From Pseudomonadota bacterium (GTDB lineage: Bacteria > Pseudomonadota > Gammaproteobacteria > Steroidobacterales > Steroidobacteraceae), in the NCBI GenBank assembly GCA_023433705.1, contig JAEYUC010000102.1, forward strand, positions 1 through 64,000: DNA of 64,000 nucleotides, written 5' to 3'. Shown here one piece after another: positions 54,944-64,000 of the stretch. The stretch's first letter is position 1. Each line of letters opens with the position of its first letter. The notes below the pieces were generated by a model. It made no database searches, was not told where the DNA came from, and saw only the letters and a list, made by a program, of their open reading frames with translations. A program made the position numbers and the translations under genes.

Positions 54944-56151
54944 GGGCGGCGTTCCTGAGCCACACCGCGATGGGCGGCGATTTCGTCGTGGGCTCGCACC
55001 ACCTTGCGAAGGCATTCGCCATGCGCGGCCACGAAGTGCTGCACGTGAGCGCGCCCGTGACTCCCGCCCACCTGCTGCGGCTCGGCGATGTTTTCGTGCG
55101 GCGCCGATTCGCGCGCTGGGCGCGCGGCGGCAGCGACATCGCGGGTGTGCGCGACATCGTGCCCTTCTCGCTGCTGCCATGGGCGCTCGCCGGACGAAGC
55201 AGGTCGCTCATGGCGATGCACGTCGCCACGATGCTGGCGTCTCCTTCGTCCGCAACCGGTTCCCTGCGCCTGCACGAAGCCGACGCACTCATCGTCGACG
55301 AGCCGCGGCTCGCGGGACTCATCGTGCGTTCGCCGAAGGCGCTCGTATATCGCGCCACCGACCTGTACGCGCAGATGCGCGGCGACGATCGCATCGTCGA
55401 GCTGGAACAGGAACTTTGCCGGCGCGCGAATGTGTTGATCGGCACGTCGGAAGTCGTGGCCACGCACCTGCGCGCGCTGAGCGGACGCACGGTGCACGTG
55501 ATCGGCAATGGCGTGGACTACGAACATTTCGCCGCGGCTCGTACCGGCGAGGATCCGCCAGGACTGCCGGGCGAACGTGCCACCCGCGCCATCTACGTCG
55601 GCGCGTTCGATGGACGTTTCAGCACCGACGCGCTGCGCGCCGCCGCACGCGCGATGCCGCGCATCCATTTCCTGCTCGCGGGCCCGGGAGGGGAGCGCGT
55701 CGCGGGCGCGCTTCGTCTGTCCAATGTCCTCGCGCTCGGGCCGGTCGACTATCGACGCCTGCCGGCGCTGCTCGGAGCGTGCGCGGTCGGCCTGCTGCCT
55801 TTTTCGCAGGACAGCGCGAATGCGGGCCGCAGCCCGATGAAACTGTACGAATACGCGGCGGCGGGCCTCGCCATCGCGGCGACTTCCTCGTTGCGCCCGG
55901 GCGCATCGTTTCCACCGACGCTTTGTGTCGCCGGGGACGAAGACGCGTTTCCAGCCGCCGTCTCGCATGCGTTGGTCCTGGCCGCCGATGAGCCATCGGT
56001 CCAGCGCTCCCGCGAGCTCGCGCGTGCCGAGGACTGGAATGCAAAGGCCGGCGAGTTGCTGCGTTTGCTCGAGCCCGCGATGGCGCGGGGCGATGAACGC
56101 GCGGCACTCGGTCTTGCGCCGCCGTGGGCGACGGGAGGCACATGGAGCTGA
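54940..56151 (+). CDS. GT4-family glycosyltransferase
   Basis: The 403-residue protein starts at the ATG overlapping the epsI stop. The GT-B layout has an N-terminal acceptor domain (LSHTAMGGDFVVGSHHLAKA) and a C-terminal nucleotide-sugar domain with the YVGAFDGRFSTDAL strand and a NAGRSPMKLYEYAAAGLAIA motif typical of GT4. The sugar donor is not deducible. Confidence 0.85.
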   Translation: MRAAFLSHTAMGGDFVVGSHHLAKAFAMRGHEVLHVSAPVTPAHLLRLGDVFVRRRFARWARGGSDIAGVRDIVPFSLLPWALAGRSRSLMAMHVATMLASPSSATGSLRLHEADALIVDEPRLAGLIVRSPKALVYRATDLYAQMRGDDRIVELEQELCRRANVLIGTSEVVATHLRALSGRTVHVIGNGVDYEHFAAARTGEDPPGLPGERATRAIYVGAFDGRFSTDALRAAARAMPRIHFLLAGPGGERVAGALRLSNVLALGPVDYRRLPALLGACAVGLLPFSQDSANAGRSPMKLYEYAAAGLAIAATSSLRPGASFPPTLCVAGDEDAFPAAVSHALVLAADEPSVQRSRELARAEDWNAKAGELLRLLEPAMARGDERAALGLAPPWATGGTWS

Positions 56152-57503
56152 CCGCGTTCGCGCCATTCTTCCTGGTCCTGCTGCTCGTGGCATTGCGCAG
56201 CCCATTGCATTGGCTGGCCGCCACCGGCTTCGCGTGTTTCCTGCAGGGCGCTTCGCCATTCGTCCTGACGGCCGGCGGACGCCTGGCCGGCATGGCGCCA
56301 GCCTATCTACTGACCGCCGTCGGATTCGTTCACTACCTGCGCGAACGGATGCGCGTGGGAGCGAATGGTCCGGCGGCGGCCGGTGGGTGGACCGCGCCGC
56401 AGCTCTGGCTGATCGCATTCACGGCCATCGGGTTGCTCGGCGCGGTGTTCCTGCCGCGGGTCTTCGCCGGCATCGCACATGCGATGGGCAGCCGCGGCTC
56501 GATCAACGAGGCGGCATTCACCGCGGTTTCGCCCTCGGGCACGAACATCATCCAGGCTTTCTACCTCGTCGCGAACTTCATGTTGTTCTCGTTCGCGAGT
56601 TACCTCGCGGCCACGCACGAGCAGGGGCTGCGGTGGGCCCTGAAAGGCGTCGCGTACGGTCTCGCGTTCGCGTGTGTGCTCGGCCTGTACCAACTCGTCG
56701 CGTATTACGTCGGGCTGCCGTGGCCGACCGAAGTCATCAACTCGAACACCGGCGTGGGGCAGTTCCCGGATCAGATGGCGGGCCCCATCAAGCGCATCAC
56801 CTCGACGTTCTGGGAGCCGTCACTGCTCGGCTACAACTTCGTGGGCTGTCTCGGCTTGTTCCTGCTCGGCGGTCGCGCGCCCGCGCTCGGCGTGTTCGCG
56901 TTGTGCGTGCTCATGTTGTCGACCTCGTCGCTGGGTTACTTCGGACTGGTCGCGCTCGTCGGTGTCTGGCTGCTGCTCGACCGCCGCGTCGCGGGCAGCC
57001 TCAAGGTGCGGGTTGCCGCGGCCGTGGCGTTCACGTGCCTGGTGTTCGTGGGCGTCGACTACCTGGTGCTCGACTCGCAGGCGCTCCAGGACCTGGTGCT
57101 CAACAAGGCCGACAGTTCCTCGGGCGTCGGCCGCAGCACCGCGGACATGCTCGCGCTGCAGACCTTCATCGAGAGCGCGGGTCTCGGAGTCGGTGTCGGC
57201 AGCACGCGTGCGTCGAGTTTCCTCGCGACGCTGCTCGCCACCACCGGCCTGCCGGGCGTGTTCGCGTTCTGCGCCTTCGCCTGCTCGCTGGTCATCGCCT
57301 GTTATCGGCGCAGCGATGCCGAGTCGCGCCAGCTCTGCTTCGGGCTCATCGGATTCCTGATCGTCTGGTTCATCGCCATCCCCGACCTGGTCCAGGCCAC
57401 GTTCTGGCTGATCGCGGGCGTGGCGTCGGGCCATCTGCGCCGCGAAGCGCGGACCACCGTCGTCGAACAACCGCAGCGAACATTGCCATGCCACGCGCGC
57501 TGA
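56142..57503 (+). CDS. O-antigen ligase/Wzy-like polymerase
   Basis: The 453-residue membrane protein has about 11 hydrophobic segments. A large periplasmic loop with KRITSTFWEPSLLGYNFVG and a later loop with SSGVGRSTADMLALQTFIES fit the Wzy/WaaL superfamily that polymerises or ligates lipid-linked sugars. I start at the ATG after GGGAGG, overlapping the GT4 by 10 bases. In this cluster it is the likely repeat-unit polymerase. Confidence 0.85.
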   Translation: MELTAFAPFFLVLLLVALRSPLHWLAATGFACFLQGASPFVLTAGGRLAGMAPAYLLTAVGFVHYLRERMRVGANGPAAAGGWTAPQLWLIAFTAIGLLGAVFLPRVFAGIAHAMGSRGSINEAAFTAVSPSGTNIIQAFYLVANFMLFSFASYLAATHEQGLRWALKGVAYGLAFACVLGLYQLVAYYVGLPWPTEVINSNTGVGQFPDQMAGPIKRITSTFWEPSLLGYNFVGCLGLFLLGGRAPALGVFALCVLMLSTSSLGYFGLVALVGVWLLLDRRVAGSLKVRVAAAVAFTCLVFVGVDYLVLDSQALQDLVLNKADSSSGVGRSTADMLALQTFIESAGLGVGVGSTRASSFLATLLATTGLPGVFAFCAFACSLVIACYRRSDAESRQLCFGLIGFLIVWFIAIPDLVQATFWLIAGVASGHLRREARTTVVEQPQRTLPCHAR

Positions 57504-58501
57504 CCATGCGGGCCGATCGCGACGCGTCGATCGATGTTGCGCGCGGCATCGCCATCGCGCTGGTGGTGCTCGGCCACAACCGCGCGCTCAGCATGGCGTG
57601 GCCGGCGCTCGTCGCGGCGATCTTCCTGTTCCAAGTCCCATTGTTCTTCATGCTGAGCGGCCGGGTGATGCGTCCGGGCGATCCGCTGCGCGCGTTGCCG
57701 AAACTCGCGCGCCGGCTGCTCGCGCCGTTCCTGATCGCGGCCCTCGTCATCGGCGCGATCAAGTGCGTGACACGTGACGTATCGGTATCCGGCATGTTGT
57801 CCGGCGTCGCCTGGGCGACCGGCGAGACGCTGCCGTGGTCGCATTTGTGGTTCCTGCCCACGTTGTTCGTAGCGTTGTTCGCGACTCATGCCCTCGCGCT
57901 CGGCGTGAAGAAGAGCGTGGGGTGGGCGGCCGCGGCAGTACTCGCCGTCGGAGCGGCGGCGATACTGCCGATGGCCGATTACAAGGGCTGGCCGTGGAGC
58001 CTCGATCTGCTGCCGCTGGTCCTGGCCTTCGTGTGGACGGGGCAGGCATTGCGTACCAGCAGCGCCGCGCAACGCGCGGTCTTTCAGCCCGCCACCCTGG
58101 TGATTGCCGCGGCCGTGTTCGCGCTGTCGCTCGGAACGGCCGCGGTCGACCTCAACCTGCGTGTATTCGAGCCGTTCGCGCTCGCATTGTCGGCCGCGCT
58201 CGCCGGTTGCGTGCTGACGCTCGCCTTTTCGCGCGGGTTGTGTCGTTTCGCGGCGATCGCGCGCCCGCTCGAGCTGATCGGCCGTCACACGCTGGTCATC
58301 TTCATCCTGCACGTTTCCGTGCAGAAGGCCCTGCTGATGGTGTTTCCGGGCGACTCCCTGTCGCAGACCGGGCTCGGAATTCTCGGCATCGTTTCAGCCG
58401 CGCTGACGATCGCGATCACCCTGTGCGTGTCGGTGCTCATCGATCTCTTCAGCGCCCGCCACGCCGCGCAGCGCGACGCGACGCCCTCGGAGGCGCGATG
58501 A
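57488..58501 (+). CDS. Acyltransferase_3-family membrane acyltransferase
   Basis: The 337-residue protein has about ten transmembrane helices. The start MRADRDASIDVARGIAI and FLFQVPLFFMLSGRV are signatures of acyltransferase_3 enzymes, which O-acetylate or otherwise acylate surface sugars. A downstream ATG at 57506 is an equally plausible start. It probably decorates the exopolysaccharide. The stop overlaps the glycoside hydrolase gene at ATGA. Confidence 0.87.
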   Translation: MPRALTMRADRDASIDVARGIAIALVVLGHNRALSMAWPALVAAIFLFQVPLFFMLSGRVMRPGDPLRALPKLARRLLAPFLIAALVIGAIKCVTRDVSVSGMLSGVAWATGETLPWSHLWFLPTLFVALFATHALALGVKKSVGWAAAAVLAVGAAAILPMADYKGWPWSLDLLPLVLAFVWTGQALRTSSAAQRAVFQPATLVIAAAVFALSLGTAAVDLNLRVFEPFALALSAALAGCVLTLAFSRGLCRFAAIARPLELIGRHTLVIFILHVSVQKALLMVFPGDSLSQTGLGILGIVSAALTIAITLCVSVLIDLFSARHAAQRDATPSEAR

Positions 58502-59727
58502 AGCGGATGCCCGGTCTGCTGCTGGCCTTGCTACTGGTGTCGCACGATGCCGCGGCATTCCAGTTCGGCGTCTGCGTGCATCTCGCGATGGCACGTTCGG
58601 ACGCGGCCACCGTGCTGCGACTCGTGGAGGAGGGCGGCTTCAACAGCATCCGCGACGACGCGTACTGGAGTGGCGTCGAGAAAAGCGCTGGCGTACTCGA
58701 ATATCCCGCGCGATACGCCGAGTCGCGGCAGGCGATGCAGAAGCTCGCGCAACGCGGTCACAGCCCGGTCGTGATCCTCGCGTACGGCAACAAGTTTCAC
58801 GACGGCGGCGGCTTTCCCGTTACAACGGCGGGCATCGCCGCCTATGCGCGTTACGCGGGATTCGTGACGAAAACCCTGCGCGATTCGGTGCGGCAGTTCG
58901 AGGTGTGGAACGAGTGGAACAGCGGGTTCGGCTCGAAGCCCGCCGCGAAGCACGGCTCGGCTGCCGACTACGCGCGCATGCTCGCACCCGCCTCGGCCGC
59001 GATCCGCGCCGCCAATCCGGATGCCGAGGTCATCGCCGGCGCGACCGCGGGCGTCGATCTCAAGTGGTTTCGCGAGTTCATCGCGGCCGGCGGCCTCGAG
59101 CACGTCGACGCCGTCTCCGTGCACAGCTACACGCTGTTTCGTTATCGCGTGAATCCCGAGGGCGCGATCCTGAGCCTCGACCGGCTGCACGCGTTGCTGA
59201 AATCCGCCGAGCCCGCTCGCGACATTCCGGTCTACGTCACCGAGATGGGCTGGCCCACGAACCAGGGGCGCCATGGTGTCTCCGAGCGCGAAGCGGCCAA
59301 CTACCTGGTGCGATTCATGTTGCTCGCGAGATCGCGCCCGTGGATCGCGGGCGTGTGGTGGTACGACCTCATCGACGACGGGCCCTCGCAGACCGACGCG
59401 CAGCATCGTTTCGGGCTGGTGCGTACCAACCTGACGCCCAAGCCCGCATTCGAGGCCGCACGCACCGTTGCGCGACTGGTTTCGAGCGACGTCTCCGCAT
59501 ACCGCATGGGCTCGCATCACTACCTGGCGACCGGCACCGATGGCGCTGGCGAGTGGGCGGTTGCATGGACTCTGGAGCCGCAGTTCCGCGGATGGCAGGA
59601 AGGTGCGCCGACGCTCGCGGAAGCGCCGGCCGGGTTCCAGTCGCTCAACAAGCAGATTCCCGCGGACGGCGTTCCCGTGCTGTTCCGCAAGACAGAGGGC
59701 AAATGGCAGGTCGAGGAGAAATTGTGA
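58498..59727 (+). CDS. Secreted glycoside hydrolase (clan GH-A type)
   Basis: The 409-residue precursor has a signal peptide (KRMPGLLLALLLVSHDAAAF) and a TIM-barrel core. Acid/base E139 lies in EVWNEWN and nucleophile E249 in VTEMGW, the paired glutamates of clan GH-A (GH5/GH39-like). Secretion and position suggest a trimming or degrading enzyme for the nascent polysaccharide. The start is preceded by GGAGGCG. Confidence 0.85.
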   Translation: MKRMPGLLLALLLVSHDAAAFQFGVCVHLAMARSDAATVLRLVEEGGFNSIRDDAYWSGVEKSAGVLEYPARYAESRQAMQKLAQRGHSPVVILAYGNKFHDGGGFPVTTAGIAAYARYAGFVTKTLRDSVRQFEVWNEWNSGFGSKPAAKHGSAADYARMLAPASAAIRAANPDAEVIAGATAGVDLKWFREFIAAGGLEHVDAVSVHSYTLFRYRVNPEGAILSLDRLHALLKSAEPARDIPVYVTEMGWPTNQGRHGVSEREAANYLVRFMLLARSRPWIAGVWWYDLIDDGPSQTDAQHRFGLVRTNLTPKPAFEAARTVARLVSSDVSAYRMGSHHYLATGTDGAGEWAVAWTLEPQFRGWQEGAPTLAEAPAGFQSLNKQIPADGVPVLFRKTEGKWQVEEKL

Positions 59728-60848
59728 CACGCGTGATTCTCAACGGACGTTTTCTCGCGCAGCCGCACACCGGCGTGCAGCGTTACGCGCGCGAAACCGT
59801 GCTCGCGCTCGACGCGTTGCTGGCTCAGCAGGGCGCGGGACTCGAGCTGGTGCTCGCCGTGCCGGGAAATGCGCACGATCTGCCGCTGCGGCACATCCAG
59901 GTGCGCAAACTACCGTGGCTGAGCGGGCACGCGTGGGAACAGGTGACCCTGCCGCTGTTCGCGCGCGACGACCTGCTCGTGAACTTCAGTTACTCCGGTC
60001 CCGTGGCCAAACGGCACCAGGTGATCACCGTGCACGACGCGACGGTGCGCGCCGTACCGCGATGTTTCTCCGCGCGATATCGCTGGTGGCACGATGCGCT
60101 GCTTTCGCTGCTGCGCAACCGCGTGGCCAGCGTTATGACGGTGTCGGAGTTCTCGGCGCGCGAGATCCGCGCCCGGTACGGCATCGCGAATCGCGTGGTA
60201 GTTGGACGCGAGGGGTGGAGTCACGCACTCGCGCGCGGCGACGTCGCGGAAACCCTCGCGCGTTACGGGCTGGATGCCGGCCGATACCTGCTGCTGGTCG
60301 GCAGTCTCAAGCCGAACAAGAACCTCGAGGTCGTCGCGAGGGCGCTGTCGAGATTGCGCGACCTGCCGTGGACCATCGCCGTGGCCGGCGCCGCGGATGC
60401 GCGCATCTTCCGCTCCGCGGGCGCCGCCGATCCGCGCATGAAGTTCCTCGGCTTCGTGCCCGACGAACACCTCGGCACGTTGTACGCCAACGCGGCGTGG
60501 TTCCTGTTTCCGTCCTTGTACGAAGGCTTCGGACTGCCGGCGCTCGAAGCCATGGCGAACGGCTGCCCGGTCATCGCCGCGCGCGCCGCGGCGCTGCCGG
60601 AGGTGTGCGGCGATGCGGCCCTGTACTTCGATCCGCTCGATCCCGTCGGACTCGCGGCCCTGTTGAGCGGGCCCGCGCGCGATGCACGCATCCGCGAGAC
60701 CCTGCGGCGCAATGGTGTGCGTCGCCTGAACCACTACACCTGGACCGCGAACGCGCAATGCGTGCTCGCCGAAATACGGGCGAGGGCGGGGCTTGCGGAA
60801 CTGGTCGCCGCCGAACCGGCGCTGCGCGCGGGCAACGCCGCATCATGA
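59724..60848 (+). CDS. GT4-family glycosyltransferase
   Basis: The 374-residue protein starts at a GTG overlapping the hydrolase stop, with GGAG upstream. GT-B hallmarks: RFLAQPHTGVQRYARETVLA, then LLLVGSLKPNKNLEVVARAL and the donor-site motif LFPSLYEGFGLPALEAMANG. The HTGVQRYARE start is typical of mannosyl/rhamnosyl-type GT4 enzymes. It overlaps the next gene. Confidence 0.9.
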   Translation: MTRVILNGRFLAQPHTGVQRYARETVLALDALLAQQGAGLELVLAVPGNAHDLPLRHIQVRKLPWLSGHAWEQVTLPLFARDDLLVNFSYSGPVAKRHQVITVHDATVRAVPRCFSARYRWWHDALLSLLRNRVASVMTVSEFSAREIRARYGIANRVVVGREGWSHALARGDVAETLARYGLDAGRYLLLVGSLKPNKNLEVVARALSRLRDLPWTIAVAGAADARIFRSAGAADPRMKFLGFVPDEHLGTLYANAAWFLFPSLYEGFGLPALEAMANGCPVIAARAAALPEVCGDAALYFDPLDPVGLAALLSGPARDARIRETLRRNGVRRLNHYTWTANAQCVLAEIRARAGLAELVAAEPALRAGNAAS

Positions 60849-63130
60849 AGGTCATTCACGCCACCGAATGCGCCGCATCGGGCACGCTGAGCGTGCTCGT
60901 GTCGCTCGCGCACGAGCTCGCGGCGGACGGTGCGCGCCAGGTCGTCGTGTACAGCGAGCGGCCCGAGACGCCGGCCAATCTCACGGCGCTGTTCCCGCCC
61001 GGCGTGGAGTTCGTGCGCGTGCCGCCGGCCTCCGGCCTGCACGTGAAATTCGCGGTCGACTTCTGGCGCTCCCTGGCGCGCGCCGTCACGGCGTTCGCGC
61101 CGGACGTGCTGCACCTGCATTCGTCCAAGGCCGGGTTCATCGGGCGGTTCGCGCACCACGCGATGCGCTGGCCGTGCCGCGTGTTCTATTCGCCGCACGG
61201 ACTTTCGTTTCTCGACCCCGAACGGCGCGTGCGCAACGCGGTGTTCAAGTCGCTGGAGTCCGTGGCGGCGCGCACCGGCGCGACGCCGGTGGGCTGTGGA
61301 CGCGGCGAAGCGGAACTGCTGTCGCGACTGTCCGGCCGGGACGCGCTGCTGCTCGAGAATCCCGTGGACGAACGTTTCTTCGACGTCGACGGGCGCGAGA
61401 CGAACGAACGCATGGTCGTCACGCTCGGGCGGCTCTCTCGTCAGAAGGCGCCGGACTCCTTCGCCGCTGTGGCGCGCGCCGTGCGCGCCCGGCGCCCGGA
61501 CCTGCGATTCGTGTGGATAGGGGACGGTGAGTCGAACTACCGCCCCGTGCTCGAGGCCGCGGGCTGCGAGATCACGGGCTGGCGCACGCGCGAGCAGGTC
61601 ATGGAGCTGCTGTCGCGCGCGCACGTCTATCTGCAGACCTCGCGCTGGGAAGGACTGCCGATCTCCGTCATCCAGGCCATGGCCGCGGGTGTGCCCTGCG
61701 TGGTCAACGACTGCATCGGCAATCGTGACGCGGTGACCCACGGCTCGTCGGGCCTGGTCGGGGACTCGGTCGACGCGCTCGCGCAGCTCGTCATCGAACT
61801 GGCCGACGACACGTCGCTGCGGTCGCGGATGAGCATCGCGGCGCGCGACGAAGCTCGTCGCCGCTTCGGCCGCGCCGCATTCCGCAACCAGGTGCGCAAG
61901 CTTTACAGCCCGATCCGGGCCCAGGAACACATGAACAAGGTACTCGTCTGCCGCGCCGGCCTGCTGCCGTATTCGGAAACCTTCATCCGGGAGCAGTTGC
62001 TGGCCTATTCGCGCTGGAAGCCCGTGCTCGTCGGCACGCATCGGGTCGAACCCGGCTTGCCCGTCGACGGACTCGACCTGCGCCTGCTGCACAACGCGAC
62101 GCCCACGCTCCCCAGCCGGCTCTACAAGCGCGTGCTGCGCGAGCTGCACGTGGCGCCTCCCGGCGCGGCGCAGCGCCTGCGTGGCGAGAAGGCGGCGCTG
62201 GTTCACGTGCATTTCGGCACCGACGCCGTGGACTACTGGCCGCTACTCGAGAAGCTGGGTCTGCCCGTGGTCGTCACGTTGCACGGATTCGACATCAACG
62301 TGCACAAGCACGAGTGGCGGCGGTCGCGGACTTCTCTCGCGAACCGTCGGTATCCCGACCGGCTGGTCGCGTTGTCGAAGCAACGCGGCGTGCACTTCGT
62401 CGCCGTCAGCGAGGCGATCCGCCAGCGCGCGATCGACTACGGCATCGCGCCCGAGTCCATCACCGTGCGATACATCGGCGTCGACCGCACGCGTTTCGCG
62501 TTTTCGGGCACGGCGGTCGCGGCACGGCCAAAACGCATCCTGTACGTCGGACGCCTCGTGGAGAAGAAGGGCGGCGAACTGCTGATCCGGGCCTTCGCCG
62601 ACGTGCGAAAACGGGTGCCGGACGCCGAGCTGGTCATCGCGGGAGACGGCCCGCTGGAATCGAGATTCCGGGAAGTCGCGTCGCAGCTCGGCGTGAACGT
62701 CAATTTCCTCGGCAGCGTGAGCAGCGCGGCGGTCAAGCGTCACATCGACGACGCCCGCGTGTTCTGCCTGCCGAGTGTGACCGCGGCCAACGGCGATGCC
62801 GAGGGCCTGCCGATTTCCATTCTCGAGGCGCAGGCCTGCGGCGTGCCGGTCGTGACCTCGGCGCGCGGCGGCGCGACGGAAGGCATTCTTCCCGGCGTCA
62901 CCGGTTTCGCCTTCCCCGAAGGCGACGTCGCCGCGCTCGGCGAGAAACTGACCAGACTACTTCAGGACGACCTGCTCGCCACGTTCATGTCGGCCTCGGC
63001 CGTCGCGTTCATTGCCGACCGCTTCGACATCCACCATTGCACGCGCGCGCTCGAGGATCTGTACGACGCGTTGCTGCGCGAACATGCGCCCGCGACCGGC
63101 ATGTTCGCCGAGGTGGCGTCGCAGCCATGA
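60845..63130 (+). CDS. Fused double GT4 glycosyltransferase
   Basis: A single 761-codon frame encodes two complete GT-B enzymes in tandem. Module 1 (about residues 1-355) opens MKVIHATECAASGTLSVLV and has LQTSRWEGLPISVIQAMAAG. Module 2 (from about residue 363) opens MNKVLVCRAGLLPYSETFI and has LYVGRLVEKKGGELLIRAF and the AEGLPISILEAQACGVPVV region. The junction RAQEHMNKV contains an internal ATG at 61931 with an AGGA before it, so module 2 may also be made alone. No stop separates the modules. Separate genes elsewhere are likely (inference). Confidence 0.87.
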   Translation: MKVIHATECAASGTLSVLVSLAHELAADGARQVVVYSERPETPANLTALFPPGVEFVRVPPASGLHVKFAVDFWRSLARAVTAFAPDVLHLHSSKAGFIGRFAHHAMRWPCRVFYSPHGLSFLDPERRVRNAVFKSLESVAARTGATPVGCGRGEAELLSRLSGRDALLLENPVDERFFDVDGRETNERMVVTLGRLSRQKAPDSFAAVARAVRARRPDLRFVWIGDGESNYRPVLEAAGCEITGWRTREQVMELLSRAHVYLQTSRWEGLPISVIQAMAAGVPCVVNDCIGNRDAVTHGSSGLVGDSVDALAQLVIELADDTSLRSRMSIAARDEARRRFGRAAFRNQVRKLYSPIRAQEHMNKVLVCRAGLLPYSETFIREQLLAYSRWKPVLVGTHRVEPGLPVDGLDLRLLHNATPTLPSRLYKRVLRELHVAPPGAAQRLRGEKAALVHVHFGTDAVDYWPLLEKLGLPVVVTLHGFDINVHKHEWRRSRTSLANRRYPDRLVALSKQRGVHFVAVSEAIRQRAIDYGIAPESITVRYIGVDRTRFAFSGTAVAARPKRILYVGRLVEKKGGELLIRAFADVRKRVPDAELVIAGDGPLESRFREVASQLGVNVNFLGSVSSAAVKRHIDDARVFCLPSVTAANGDAEGLPISILEAQACGVPVVTSARGGATEGILPGVTGFAFPEGDVAALGEKLTRLLQDDLLATFMSASAVAFIADRFDIHHCTRALEDLYDALLREHAPATGMFAEVASQP

Positions 63131-64000
63131 ACCTGCTGCTGATCGGCAATCACACCTGTGCGAATCGTGGGGACTGCGCGATCCTGCGCGGGCTCATCCA
63201 CGAGATCGAGCGCCAGCGCCCCGGGGCGAAGATCACGATCGTGAGCCGCAGTCCCGAGGTCGCCGCGCGGATGCTCGATCGCCGCGTCGTGGCAGATCCG
63301 TTCGCGCACTGGCACCGTAACGGCGCCGCGAAGTTGCCGGGCAAGGATCAGCTCGCGAGCCGCCTGATCCCGCTCATCATGTGGTTCGCGGTACGCACCG
63401 GATGGCGCTGGCCGCTCCGACTATTGCCGGCGAGTTTCCAGCGCGAAGTCGCCGCGCTCGGGAAATACGACGCGGTCATCCAGGTGGGCGGTTCGTTCTT
63501 CGTCGATCTGTATGGCGGGGGGCAGTTCGAATATCCGTTCGCGGCGCTGCTCGCCGGCAGACCGCTGTATCTCGCCGGTCACAGCCTGGGCCCGTTCGAG
63601 CGTCCGCTGCCGAAGCGGCTCGCGCGCATGTTGTTGGGCGCCGCGCGCATCGTCGCATTGCGCGAACCCGTGAGCCGCGCGCTCATCGAGCGCAGCCGGC
63701 TGCCGACGCGCAACCTCGCCACCGGCGCGGATACCGCGTGGGTCGTGACGCCCACGGCGCGCACGCGCGAACCGATCGCCTGGCTGCGAACGCGCACGGA
63801 CGAACGCCCGCTGATCGCGATCACGCTGCGTGAGCTGGCGCCTTTCGACCGGCGGCTGAACATCACGCAGGAAAACTATGAAACGGCCTTCGCCACCCTC
63901 GTGTTCGGGCTCATCGACGCCGGGTACGACGTCGTGGCCGCGTCCACCTGCACGAGCCTCGGCAACTATCCACGCGACGACCGCGAGAACGCACGACGCG
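63127..64000 (+). CDS. Polysaccharide pyruvyl transferase family protein (3' truncated)
   Basis: A complete start and 291 codons are visible before the window ends. The N-terminus MNLLLIGNHTCANRGDCAIL and the later YDAVIQVGGSFFVDLYGGGQ and LYLAGHSLGPFE segments are diagnostic of the WcaK/CsaB pyruvyl transferase family, which adds pyruvate ketals from PEP to polysaccharide sugars. The ATG overlaps the double GT stop. The C-terminal active-site half is outside the window. Confidence 0.88.
   Translation, partial: MNLLLIGNHTCANRGDCAILRGLIHEIERQRPGAKITIVSRSPEVAARMLDRRVVADPFAHWHRNGAAKLPGKDQLASRLIPLIMWFAVRTGWRWPLRLLPASFQREVAALGKYDAVIQVGGSFFVDLYGGGQFEYPFAALLAGRPLYLAGHSLGPFERPLPKRLARMLLGAARIVALREPVSRALIERSRLPTRNLATGADTAWVVTPTARTREPIAWLRTRTDERPLIAITLRELAPFDRRLNITQENYETAFATLVFGLIDAGYDVVAASTCTSLGNYPRDDRENARR

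Noticed and set aside
59468..60844. Upstream in-frame extension of the double glycosyltransferase to 59468
   Set aside because: The extra codons run through the hydrolase and GT4 genes in another frame and are Arg-rich. The ATG at 60845 overlapping the previous stop is far more plausible.

Overview
The window is GC-rich (about two thirds G+C by eye) and almost entirely coding. Most genes lie on the + strand, in long runs of translationally coupled genes that overlap at ATGA, GTGA or TTGA. The flagellar order fliF-G-H-I-J-K / L-M-N-O-P-Q-R-flhB-flhA-flhF-flhG-fliA-cheY-cheZ, the MotC/MotD stator pair and the exosortase-B type eps cluster together suggest a polarly flagellated gammaproteobacterium. 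The Xanthomonadales/Nevskiales/Steroidobacterales side is my best guess, by inference only. I see no rRNA, tRNA, CRISPR array, insertion sequence or phage genes.

Region 1 (1-15475): flagellar basal body, C-ring, export apparatus and regulators. The fliF-fliK block is followed by a 160-base gap holding a textbook sigma-54 promoter, which starts fliLMNOPQR-flhB-flhA-flhF-flhG-fliA. Region 2 (15479-30969): motor switching and chemotaxis, namely cheY, cheZ, motC, motD, a DUF2802-like membrane protein, a STAS protein, cheA, two large MCPs with C-terminal xWTEF tails, cheW, cheR, cheB, a second cheY, a small protein with a CheZ-like D-x3-Q motif, and cheD. Region 3 (31010-34183): three tandem HDOD genes and a small secreted two-cysteine protein. 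Each unit is preceded by a near-perfect sigma-28 (FliA) promoter, so both look like late members of the flagellar regulon. An intrinsic terminator closes this block.

Region 4 (34241-39018): a tight four-gene operon of a glutamine-synthetase-like gamma-glutamyl ligase, an aldehyde dehydrogenase, an iron-type alcohol dehydrogenase and a class I glutamine amidotransferase. It reads as a gamma-glutamylated amine or amino-alcohol catabolic pathway, an analogue of Puu with an alcohol dehydrogenase in place of the amine oxidase. Region 5 (39109-47085): an accessory stretch of small hypotheticals on both strands. It includes a SUFU-like/HEPN-like pair, a DUF3750 protein, a GNAT acetyltransferase whose 3' end carries a REP-like palindrome, a FAD-Rieske oxidoreductase and an ICMT-family methyltransferase.

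Region 6 (47086-64000): an exopolysaccharide/exosortase locus. A 404-base leader with two related hairpins and a sigma-54-like promoter precedes a PEP-CTERM protein gene. Then come the initiating phosphoglycosyltransferase, EpsD, EpsE, EpsF, EpsG, exosortase B, EpsI, a GT4, a Wzy/O-antigen-ligase-like polymerase, an acyltransferase, a glycoside hydrolase, another GT4, a single reading frame fusing two complete GT4 enzymes, and a polysaccharide pyruvyl transferase running off the end. The logic is synthesis, polymerisation, export and trimming of an envelope polysaccharide, with PEP-CTERM proteins processed by the exosortase.

The points I would follow first are the two FliA promoters driving uncharacterised genes, the second CheZ-like protein, the four-gene gamma-glutamyl pathway, the fused double glycosyltransferase, and a strong excess of the octamer CWAWCTAC across the window.
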